Below are positions 9,384 to 17,056 of a stretch of 38,652 nt of DNA, piece by piece; position 1 is the stretch's first letter; each line of letters begins with the position of its first letter. The notes under the pieces are model-generated. The model saw only the letters and a list, made by a program, of their open reading frames with translations, was not told the origin of the DNA and made no database searches. The stretch is from Chitinophagaceae bacterium (GTDB lineage Bacteria; Bacteroidota; Bacteroidia; Chitinophagales; Chitinophagaceae), in contig JAEUVK010000084.1 in NCBI GenBank assembly GCA_016787135.1, positions 1-38,652 of the forward strand, written 5' to 3'. The position numbers and the translations under genes are program-made.

Positions 9384-11066
9384 ATGAAAAGGTTTTTTGC
9401 TTATACTATTCTCGTGCCGGCATTTCTCTTTGCCATAGCTGCTCATGCTCAATCTCCCGTCATCCATGTAGATCTTAATAAAGAGACCGGCGACATGACA
9501 CCCATCTGGGCATGGTTCGGGTATGATGAACCGAACTATACCTATATGAAGGACGGGAAGAAGCTGTTGTCGGAGATCGCTGCGTTAAGTCCTGTTCCTG
9601 TTTTTGTGCGGGCACATAACCTGCTGACCACCGGTGACGGAACACCGGCATTGAAATGGGGATCTACCAATGTGTACACTGAAGATGAACAAGGCAAACC
9701 TGTCTATTACTGGAAGATCGTTGACAGCATCTTCGATACATACATACAAAGAGGAATGAAACCGCTGGCGCAAATCGGGTTTATGCCGGAAGCATTATCA
9801 TCCAAACCACAACCTTATAAACATAACTGGCGGCCTGGTGCACCTTATAAAGAAGTGTTCACCGGCTGGGCTTACCCACCGAATGATTATGATAAATGGA
9901 GAGAGCTGATCTATCAATGGGCGAAGCACTGCGTGGAGCGATATGGAAAAAAAGAGGTGGAAAGCTGGTGGTGGGAAGTTTGGAATGAACCCAATATTCC
10001 TTACTGGCAGGGAACCGTTGAGGAATATTGTAAACTGTATGACTATGCTGCCGATGGTTTACTGAAAGCTTTACCAACTGCCAGGATCGGGGGATGCAAT
10101 ATTACAGGAGGCGGATCGAAGTTTTTAAAAACCTTCATTGAACATTGTTTGAATGGTACAAACTACGCTACCAGTAAAAAGGGTTCTCCGCTGCACATGA
10201 TTTTGTATCACGCCAAAGGACAACCAAGGGTGATAAACGGAACAGTAGTGATGAATGTGGGAACGCAGATGCGCAATATCCGCGATGCAATGATGACCAT
10301 CAATGAGTATCCTTCACTCAAACAGCTTCCGCAGGTGATCGGGGAATCCGATCCGGAAGGTTGTGCCGCCTGCGGCATGAGTACGAATCCGGAGAATGCT
10401 TATCGTAACGGCACGATGTATTCAAGTTATACGGCTGCTTCGTTTGCAAGGAAGTATTTACTGGCCGATTCATTCAAAGCGAACCTTGTCGGTGCAGTGT
10501 CGTGGTCTTTTGAGTTCGAAAACCAACCCTGGTTCGCTGGCTTTCGTGATCTTGCTACCAACGGCGTTGATAAACCTGTATTGAATGTGTTCCGTATGTT
10601 CGGTATGATGAAAGGAAAGCGGGTAAATGTAACAGGCAACAGGATGTATGATCTGAAAACATTTGTTGATTCAAGTGTGAGAGGATTGCCGGACATTGGA
10701 GCAATTGCTGCAAAGGATGGACGCTCAGTAATGATTATGGTTTGGAACTATCATGATGAAGATATTCAGGTGCCTATAGATAAGCCGACGCCTGCAGATA
10801 AAATCACAATTAATGTGGATGGATTACCGTCTGCAACTATTAACATAACCGAGTATCGCATAGATAAATTACACAGCAATTCTTATGAAGCATGGAAGGA
10901 GATGGGTTCGCCCCAACATCCAACATCAGCACAAATAGCAGAATTGGAAAAGGCCGGTCAATTGCAAATGCTGTATAAACCGGGGAAATTAAAAGTATCG
11001 GGTAGAATGTACCTGAACATTAGTTTACCACGACAGGGAGTTTCATTAATTAAAATGGATTGGTAA
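9384..11066 (+). CDS. GH39-like clan A glycoside hydrolase
   Basis: A (beta/alpha)8-barrel retaining glycosidase. The acid/base Glu is E202 in WWWEVWNEPN. The likely nucleophile is E321 in QVIGESDPEG. The 119-residue separation matches known GH39 beta-xylosidases. A small C-terminal beta-domain (about 425-560) fits the family as well. The signal peptide ends AHAQ. Known GH39 activities include beta-xylosidase, alpha-L-iduronidase and, in Bacteroidota, enzymes on arabinose-containing side chains. The actual substrate is unknown; a xylose or arabinose branch on pectin or an arabinogalactan is the likely target. The ESDPEGCAACG stretch after the nucleophile is Cys-rich and unusual for a periplasmic protein. 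It starts 5 nt after the esterase stop. Confidence 0.8.
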   Translation: MKRFFAYTILVPAFLFAIAAHAQSPVIHVDLNKETGDMTPIWAWFGYDEPNYTYMKDGKKLLSEIAALSPVPVFVRAHNLLTTGDGTPALKWGSTNVYTEDEQGKPVYYWKIVDSIFDTYIQRGMKPLAQIGFMPEALSSKPQPYKHNWRPGAPYKEVFTGWAYPPNDYDKWRELIYQWAKHCVERYGKKEVESWWWEVWNEPNIPYWQGTVEEYCKLYDYAADGLLKALPTARIGGCNITGGGSKFLKTFIEHCLNGTNYATSKKGSPLHMILYHAKGQPRVINGTVVMNVGTQMRNIRDAMMTINEYPSLKQLPQVIGESDPEGCAACGMSTNPENAYRNGTMYSSYTAASFARKYLLADSFKANLVGAVSWSFEFENQPWFAGFRDLATNGVDKPVLNVFRMFGMMKGKRVNVTGNRMYDLKTFVDSSVRGLPDIGAIAAKDGRSVMIMVWNYHDEDIQVPIDKPTPADKITINVDGLPSATINITEYRIDKLHSNSYEAWKEMGSPQHPTSAQIAELEKAGQLQMLYKPGKLKVSGRMYLNISLPRQGVSLIKMDW

Positions 11067-11095
11067 AATAATTACTGATATTCAAGCATGATATT

Positions 11096-12463
11096 ATGAA
11101 ACGGTTTATGATCAGTATAGTATTGTTCGCCGCTACACTTACAGTTCATGCGCAGATCGGCAAACGATTTCCTTCTGAGCGAAAGGAGATCAAAGACCCC
11201 ATTACCGGCGCCAGGCTTGTTTTCCTGACGAGCACACAAAGCGGGGATTCAAAAATTTACCAGACGCATAACCAATGGACATCTGACGGTGAATGGCTGA
11301 TCTTCCGTTCCGGCCGTGTAAGAGGCGAGGCGATGGCTGTGAACGAGAAAACGGGAGAGATGGTGGAGGTGACAGAAGGTGGTTATACCGGCATGCTGAA
11401 CATTGCACGCAAATCAATGAAATTATATTTCATGCGTTTGGCAAAGAATGATACGATCCCGGTCACTCCCGGCGACACAGCAAGACGGCGTGTACAAAGA
11501 CCTGTGCAGATCATAGAAGTGGATCTCGCAAAATTATTTGCAGACAGCAAAGCCGGCACATTAAAAAAGGCTGACGCCTATCAGCGTATATGTGGCACCA
11601 CACCCAAAGAACTGGGTGCAGGAGGTGATATGGCATTGGACGGAGATGAAGAATGGGCCTACTTCCGTGTGGGATTGCAGGAAGCAGCCAAACATCTGGC
11701 GCCCGGAACTCAGATCGAAAAGAACTTTGGGCCAAGGAATATGGGTGCAGGCCCGTCAGGTATTGCAGGCATGAATATTCATACAGGCGAAATAAAATAT
11801 GTGGTGTCAGTGCCCTTTCAGGTCGGGCATATTCAAACGAATCCATGGATGCCCGGTGAAATTGTTTTTTGCTGGGAAACAGGAGGTAAGTCACCGCAGC
11901 GAACATGGACCGTCAGGAGTGATGGCACAGGTCTTCGTCCGTTGTACCCCGAATCGGAATATGAATGGGTAACGCATGAAGCGGTGATCTCTAAAGACGA
12001 AGTGGCTATTGCGATTATGGGACATCGTAAAATAGGGAAGGCAGATACAACAGGCACCGGTGTCGGGGGTGCTAATCCTGGTCAGGATCCTGCATGGGGC
12101 CCTTCGGGGACAAGGGAAAAACCAACAGGACTGGGTATTGTGAACCTCCGTACCAGGGAAATCTACATTGCAGGGCAAACAAAAAAAGGAAGCGGTTTGT
12201 GGCATGTGACAGGATCTGCCGACGGAAGATGGGCCGTGGGAGATGACTTTGCACGCAATATTTACCTGATAGATCGTCATACAAACGAAATGATCCTGTT
12301 ATCTGCAGGACATAAACCAACGGCCGCCGATCATCCGCACCCAACCATGAGTGCCGACGGAACAAAAATTCAGATTCAATCAGCAATGCTGTCGGCTGAC
12401 AACCGGTCTATGAATATCTGCATCATTTACCTGCCGGAAGAATGGCTGAAACGGAAGTACTAA
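11096..12463 (+). CDS. Divergent PL22-like (oligogalacturonate-lyase-related) beta-propeller protein
   Basis: The 455-residue protein has a signal peptide ending VHAQ. The body is built of repeated TolB/WD40-like blades (for example QWTSDGEWLIFRSG at about 59-72, and TMSADGTKIQIQS near the C-terminus). The opening KDPITGARLVFLTS and the overall blade pattern resemble PL22 oligogalacturonate lyases, and a clear PL22 lies two genes on. However, the PL22 CHEGPWH block is only loosely matched here by FCWETGGKSPQ, and the late Q-H-H motif is replaced by DHPHPTMSADG. It may be a lyase for a different oligouronide or a non-catalytic binding propeller. It lies 29 nt after GH39 and 14 nt before GH43, so it belongs to the same transcript. 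Confidence 0.65.
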   Translation: MKRFMISIVLFAATLTVHAQIGKRFPSERKEIKDPITGARLVFLTSTQSGDSKIYQTHNQWTSDGEWLIFRSGRVRGEAMAVNEKTGEMVEVTEGGYTGMLNIARKSMKLYFMRLAKNDTIPVTPGDTARRRVQRPVQIIEVDLAKLFADSKAGTLKKADAYQRICGTTPKELGAGGDMALDGDEEWAYFRVGLQEAAKHLAPGTQIEKNFGPRNMGAGPSGIAGMNIHTGEIKYVVSVPFQVGHIQTNPWMPGEIVFCWETGGKSPQRTWTVRSDGTGLRPLYPESEYEWVTHEAVISKDEVAIAIMGHRKIGKADTTGTGVGGANPGQDPAWGPSGTREKPTGLGIVNLRTREIYIAGQTKKGSGLWHVTGSADGRWAVGDDFARNIYLIDRHTNEMILLSAGHKPTAADHPHPTMSADGTKIQIQSAMLSADNRSMNICIIYLPEEWLKRKY

Positions 12464-12477
12464 ATTGTTGAAACTAT

Positions 12478-13479
12478 ATGAAAAGGAAATTTTTTTCAGT
12501 ATTGGCGATTGGTATAGCAGTAAGTAACGTTCTCTTTGCACAAAAAGATACAGTATTCAAAGCAACAGGTAATCCCATTATCACGCATAAGTTCACGGCT
12601 GACCCAGCCGCCATGGTGTATAAAGACAAAGTATATTTATATACAGGTCATGATGTGGCGCCGTCGAGGGAAAACAGGTATGTCATGCATGAGTGGTTGT
12701 GTTTTTCCACCAGTGATATGATCAATTGGACCGAACACCCTTCACCTCTGGATACAAAGGCATTCAAATGGGCTAAAGATGATGCATGGGCCAGCCAGGT
12801 GATTGAACGTAACGGAAAGTTTTACTGGTATGTGGCCATTACGCATGATAGTACACGTAGAGGCAAAGCCATTGGTGTGGCCGTGTCCGACAGCCCGACG
12901 GGCCCTTTCAGGGATGCGAGAGGTTCCGCCCTTATCACCAATGACATGACCACGGAAGCTAAGATCAGCTGGGATGATATTGACCCCACTGTTTTTATTG
13001 ATGACAACGGACAGGCTTATCTTTTCTGGGGCAATACCACACTGCATTATGTAAAACTGAAAGAGAATATGACCGGGATGGACGGGGATTTTAAAAAGAT
13101 CGAATTGCCAAAGTTCACCGAAGCGCCATGGGTGCATAAACGAAATGGCTGGTATTATCTTTCCTATGCGTATGAATTTCCTGAAAAGATAGCCTATGCC
13201 ATGAGCAGGAGTATTGAAGGGCCCTGGAAATACAAGGGTATATTGAATGAGATAGCAGGAAATTCTAATACGAATCACCAGGCTATTATCGAGTTCAAAG
13301 GCAAATGGTATTTTATTTATCATAATGGCGCCCTGGTGCCGGATGCCGGCAGCTTTCACCGTTCTGTGTGTATTGACTACCTGTATTATAACCCCGATGG
13401 GACTATGAAGCGAGTGCTGATGACATCAGAAGGGGTACGCTCTGCTAACGATAAATCCAGGGGGCTTTTCGGCCGCTGA
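12478..13479 (+). CDS. GH43-family glycosidase (probable arabinofuranosidase-type)
   Basis: A five-bladed beta-propeller glycosidase of 333 residues with signal peptide ending LFAQ. The three GH43 carboxylates are visible: the base D42 in TADPAAMVYKDK, the pKa-tuning D169 in DIDPTVFIDDNG, and the acid E215 in FTEAPWVHKR. The late HRSVCIDYLYYNPDGT block is typical of GH43 subfamilies found with arabinan and xylan enzymes. There is no accessory carbohydrate-binding module. It would remove terminal arabinofuranose (or xylose/galactose) from RG-I side chains in the periplasm. Family assignment is strong; subfamily and sugar are inferred. Confidence 0.88.
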   Translation: MKRKFFSVLAIGIAVSNVLFAQKDTVFKATGNPIITHKFTADPAAMVYKDKVYLYTGHDVAPSRENRYVMHEWLCFSTSDMINWTEHPSPLDTKAFKWAKDDAWASQVIERNGKFYWYVAITHDSTRRGKAIGVAVSDSPTGPFRDARGSALITNDMTTEAKISWDDIDPTVFIDDNGQAYLFWGNTTLHYVKLKENMTGMDGDFKKIELPKFTEAPWVHKRNGWYYLSYAYEFPEKIAYAMSRSIEGPWKYKGILNEIAGNSNTNHQAIIEFKGKWYFIYHNGALVPDAGSFHRSVCIDYLYYNPDGTMKRVLMTSEGVRSANDKSRGLFGR

Positions 13480-13571
13480 CACAGGCTTTTTTCCCTGCAT
13501 TTCCGGCAGGACTGTACAGGATACCGGATAGCCTGTTATGACTTTACTTTATAGCCTAAAGATTGCCAGGT

Positions 13572-14831
13572 ATGAAAGCCATATCTTATCGCCTTTTTAT
13601 TTGCCTCCTTATTGCAGTACTTGTCCTGTCTTCAAAGTTCTTATTAGCGCAACCCGTTATGGAAACTGGTGGCCAGAAAATGCCGGATGAATGGATAGAC
13701 AAAAGCACCGGTCACAAGATCATCAAACTGACAAGACGGGAAGGAAACAATACAAGTTTTTATTTTCATAATAACCCTTTCGTAGGTAATAAGATGATCT
13801 TTTACGGAACGGATTACCAGAATACAAAGAACAATGATTCCGTCAAACAGGAGATCAGTAACATCACAGCCGGAAACCGCCAGATATATAGTGTTGACCT
13901 GAAAACATTGCAGATCGAAAGACTGACAAACCAGCGGTTGCCCATGAATGGCGAGATCGTGGCCCCGAAGACCAATAAAGTATATTACCAGATAAAGGAT
14001 AGTGTGTTTGCCACGGACATCGGCTCAAAGAAAACAGAGCTGGTATTCGTTTTTCCTGCTGATTTCAAAGCAAGCATCACCACTGTCAATGCGAATGAAA
14101 CGTTGCTGGCAGGCGCCTGGAGCAGTGATGCGGAAAAAGAGATATTCCGGAATAACCCGAATAAGTCCAGCTATTTCAACCTGATCTACGAAGCAAAGCT
14201 TCCCCGCACATTATTTACGGTGAATGTAAAGACCAAAGAACTGGTGAAGCTGTTTTCCGACAGCGCCTGGCTCAATCATGTACAGTTCTCGCCAACGGAT
14301 CCGGAGCTTTTGATGTTTTGTCATGAAGGTCCCTGGCATAAAGTGAACAGGATATGGACGATCAATATTCAATCGAAAGAAGTGAAACTGATGCATAAGC
14401 GGACGATGGATATGGAGATCGCCGGGCATGAATGGATAAGTCCTGACGGTAAAACGATCTGGTTTGACCTGCAGCAGCCGCGCAGCGTTACATTTTTTGT
14501 AGCCGGTGCAGATATAAAGACCGGAAAGGAAATAAAATATTCACTGACCCGTGACGAATGGAGCATACATTTTAATACTTCCCGTGATCAGAAATTGTTT
14601 GCAGGTGATGGTGGCGACCCCGGGCAGGTGGCAAGAGCCAAAGACGGGCGGTGGATCTATTTATTTACACCTGATGGTGATAAGTTTGTTTCAAAGAAGC
14701 TGGTGAACATGCAGCATCATAATTACAGGCTGGAGCCTAATGTGCACTTTTCACCGGATGGGAAATGGGTGATCTTTAGGGCGAATTTTGAAGGAAATAC
14801 AAATGTGTATGCAGTGGAGGTGGGCCCCTGA
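13572..14831 (+). CDS. PL22 oligogalacturonate lyase, exported
   Basis: It splits short (unsaturated) oligogalacturonides by beta-elimination on a seven-bladed propeller using a bound metal. Highly characteristic family blocks are HVQFSPTDPELLMFCHEGPWH (residues 236-256), RTMDMEIAGHEWISPDGK around H286, and MQHHNYRLEPNVHFSPDG (about 380-397). These carry the His/Gln residues expected to hold the metal. I start at the ATG at 13572; an in-frame TTG at 13563 adds only three residues. The signal peptide ends LLAQ. Enterobacterial PL22 enzymes are cytoplasmic, so this exported form places the step in the periplasm. It is the last gene before a 203-nt gap and probably ends this enzyme group. Confidence 0.92.
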   Translation: MKAISYRLFICLLIAVLVLSSKFLLAQPVMETGGQKMPDEWIDKSTGHKIIKLTRREGNNTSFYFHNNPFVGNKMIFYGTDYQNTKNNDSVKQEISNITAGNRQIYSVDLKTLQIERLTNQRLPMNGEIVAPKTNKVYYQIKDSVFATDIGSKKTELVFVFPADFKASITTVNANETLLAGAWSSDAEKEIFRNNPNKSSYFNLIYEAKLPRTLFTVNVKTKELVKLFSDSAWLNHVQFSPTDPELLMFCHEGPWHKVNRIWTINIQSKEVKLMHKRTMDMEIAGHEWISPDGKTIWFDLQQPRSVTFFVAGADIKTGKEIKYSLTRDEWSIHFNTSRDQKLFAGDGGDPGQVARAKDGRWIYLFTPDGDKFVSKKLVNMQHHNYRLEPNVHFSPDGKWVIFRANFEGNTNVYAVEVGP

Positions 14832-14864
14832 AGGGGAGTTTGCTGAAGCACAGTCCTCGCTTTT

Positions 14865-14895
14865 CGATTACTCCGCAACTAATTCGGAGTAATCG
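14865..14895 (+). terminator. Perfect 11-bp inverted repeat after the PL22 gene
   Basis: CGATTACTCCG (14865-14875) and CGGAGTAATCG (14885-14895) are exact complements around a 9-nt loop. The stem is strong, but there is no T-run on the + strand. It may act as an mRNA 3'-end stabiliser or an imperfect terminator rather than a canonical one. Confidence 0.5.
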
Positions 14896-14962
14896 TAAAT
14901 GCTCAGATGAGATATAAAGGTGATGTGGTAGTGATGAAGATTGGTAAAGAGGTGCAGCACCG

Positions 14963-15002
14963 TCCCTTCTCTTTTGGAGAAGGGATAAGAGGGATGAGGC
15001 CG
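14963..15002 (+). repeat. REP-like palindromic intergenic element
   Basis: TCCCTTCTC (14963-14971) pairs perfectly with GAGAAGGGA (14977-14985) over a 5-nt loop, followed by a TAAGAGGGATGAGGCC tail. From memory, similar purine-rich palindromes with a GGGTGAGGC-type tail are dispersed between genes in many Bacteroidota genomes. Only one copy is seen here, so repetition must be tested on the genome. Confidence 0.45.
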
Positions 15003-15034
15003 TAATTTGGTAGCTTGCCTAAAATAATATCGTA

Positions 15035-17047
15035 ATGAAAAAAGTATTTCCTGTCTTCATTCTGCTATGTGTTTCATTTTTTTCCTTCGGACAAAATAGC
15101 GATTATGCTTACCGGGCTGTTCCGTTTACCAGTGTTAAACTGACGGATAAGTTCTGGTTACCGCGTATCCAGACAAATCATACTGTAACCATACCGGCAT
15201 CATTTGAACGCTGTGATAAAACGGGCCGTATAAAGAATTTTTTGATGGCGGCGGCAAAGAGCGGTAAGTTCTGCACTACCTATCCTTTTGATGACACGGA
15301 TATTTATAAAACCATCGAGGGGGCTTCGTTTTCATTGAGTCTTTTTCCTGATAAAAAACTGGAAGCATATATTGATTCACTGGTTGTGATCATTGGTAAT
15401 GCACAGGAGCCGGATGGTTATTTATATACGGCAAGAACGATTGATCCGTTGCATCCGCATAACTGGGCGGGAAATGAAAGATGGGTGAAGGAAAGGGAAC
15501 TAAGCCATGAGTTATATAATTCCGGTCATTTGTATGAAGCCGCCGCCGCGCATTTTCAGGCAACAGGAAAAAGAAACCTGCTGAACATCGCATTGAAGAA
15601 TGCTGATCTGGTTTGTTCTGTTTTCGGACATGATAAGAAACATGTAGCTCCTGGCCACCAGGTAGTGGAAATGGGTTTGGTGAAGCTCTATCGCATTACC
15701 GGTAAAAAGGAATATCTCGAAACAGCAAAATATTTTATTGAAGAAAGAGGGCATTATACAGGGTATGATGCAAAAAATAAAGATCTCTGGAAGAACGGCG
15801 CTTACTGGCAGGATCATATTCCTGTAGTGGATCAGAAAGAAGCAGTCGGCCATGCGGTTCGTGCCGGTTATTTATATGCTGCGGTGGCCGATATAGCGGC
15901 TTTGACAGGTGACCGGCAAATGCTGAATGCGATTGACAGTATCTGGATGAATGTAGTATCTAAGAAATTGTATGTACAGGGTGGGGCCGGTGCTATTGGC
16001 AGCGGCGAACGATACGGGGAGGATTATGAATTACCCAATGCAACGGCTTATAATGAAACCTGTGCAGCCATTTCCAATGTGTATTGGAATCAGCGGATGT
16101 TCCAGTTGCATGGAGAATCAAAATATATTGATGTACTGGAAAAGATCTTGTACAACTGCCTGATCTCCGGTGTAGGTTTGGATGGCAAATCCTTTTTCTA
16201 TACCAATGCGATGCAGATACGGAATTCGTATAAACATAAAGATATGGAAGGGGAACGTTCCGGCTGGTTTGAATGTTCCTGCTGCCCGACCAATATCTGC
16301 CGGCTGCTGCCTTCCGTTCCCGGGTACATATATGCACAAAGAGAAGATAAAGTTTTTGTCAATTTATTTGTGAACAGCGATGCCTTGTTAACTATTGCAG
16401 GCAAGCCCGTCACTATCAGCCAGCAGAATAATTATCCCTGGGATGGCGACCTGAAATTTACCGTCTCGCCGAAATCTTCTCTTGCCTTTTCACTGATGAT
16501 GCGGATACCGGGATGGACGCAGAATGCAGCCATTCCCTCTGATCTGTATTCATTCCAAAGCACTTCAGATAAGAGAACGATCATTACGATCAATGGCAGC
16601 CCTGTGGACTATAAAGTGGAGAACGGATATGCTGTGTTAAGCCGTACCTGGAAAAAAGGAGATGTTCTGGAGGTGAAACTGCCGATGGAAGTACGCAGGG
16701 TCATCGCTCATGAGAAACTGGGCGATGATATTGGTAAAGTGGCATTGCAACGTGGCCCCATTATGTATTGTGCCGAGTGGCCTGACAATAACGGAAAAGT
16801 GTCCAATATCATATTGCCGGGCAATACTTCTTTTACAGCCGAATACAAAGCGGATATGCTGAATGGTGTCCAGGTGCTAAAAGCAGAAGCCATTGCTGTT
16901 ATCACGGATGAGAAAGAGAATAAAGTGACCACGGTAAAACGGCCCTTTGTTGCCATACCTTATTATTCATGGGCCAACAGGGGCAGGGGTGAAATGACCG
17001 TTTGGTTCCCGGAAAAAATAAAGGATATAGAGATATTGACTCATTAA
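15035..17047 (+). CDS. GH127 beta-L-arabinofuranosidase
   Basis: A 670-residue (alpha/alpha)6-barrel enzyme that removes beta-L-arabinofuranose with a zinc-bound cysteine nucleophile. The pattern matches the characterised HypBA1 almost position for position. Acid/base is E325 in GERYGEDYELPN, zinc ligands are E341 and C343 in NETCAA, and the cysteine pair is C416/C417 in ECSCCPTN. The extra Cys at 414 is notable. The signal peptide ends SFGQ. It is the first gene after a hairpin-rich gap and may start a new transcript; the GH106 ATG follows 9 nt after its stop. In a pectin locus its substrate may be the beta-L-arabinose that caps some arabinans or RG side chains, but this is inference. Confidence 0.92.
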   Translation: MKKVFPVFILLCVSFFSFGQNSDYAYRAVPFTSVKLTDKFWLPRIQTNHTVTIPASFERCDKTGRIKNFLMAAAKSGKFCTTYPFDDTDIYKTIEGASFSLSLFPDKKLEAYIDSLVVIIGNAQEPDGYLYTARTIDPLHPHNWAGNERWVKERELSHELYNSGHLYEAAAAHFQATGKRNLLNIALKNADLVCSVFGHDKKHVAPGHQVVEMGLVKLYRITGKKEYLETAKYFIEERGHYTGYDAKNKDLWKNGAYWQDHIPVVDQKEAVGHAVRAGYLYAAVADIAALTGDRQMLNAIDSIWMNVVSKKLYVQGGAGAIGSGERYGEDYELPNATAYNETCAAISNVYWNQRMFQLHGESKYIDVLEKILYNCLISGVGLDGKSFFYTNAMQIRNSYKHKDMEGERSGWFECSCCPTNICRLLPSVPGYIYAQREDKVFVNLFVNSDALLTIAGKPVTISQQNNYPWDGDLKFTVSPKSSLAFSLMMRIPGWTQNAAIPSDLYSFQSTSDKRTIITINGSPVDYKVENGYAVLSRTWKKGDVLEVKLPMEVRRVIAHEKLGDDIGKVALQRGPIMYCAEWPDNNGKVSNIILPGNTSFTAEYKADMLNGVQVLKAEAIAVITDEKENKVTTVKRPFVAIPYYSWANRGRGEMTVWFPEKIKDIEILTH

Positions 17048-17056
17048 TTGGTAATC

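Noticed and set aside
12742..13359. 205-residue minus-strand ORF inside GH43, and the 214-residue one at 27755-28399 in GH115
   Set aside because: Both are fully antisense to well-supported enzymes, have no signal or motif, and have the skewed composition of complementary-strand reading.
13480..13571. Possible terminator around the TTTTTT run and the CCTGC/GCAGG stem after GH43
   Set aside because: The T-run precedes the 5-bp stem instead of following it, so it is not a + strand terminator. The 92-nt gap is otherwise featureless.
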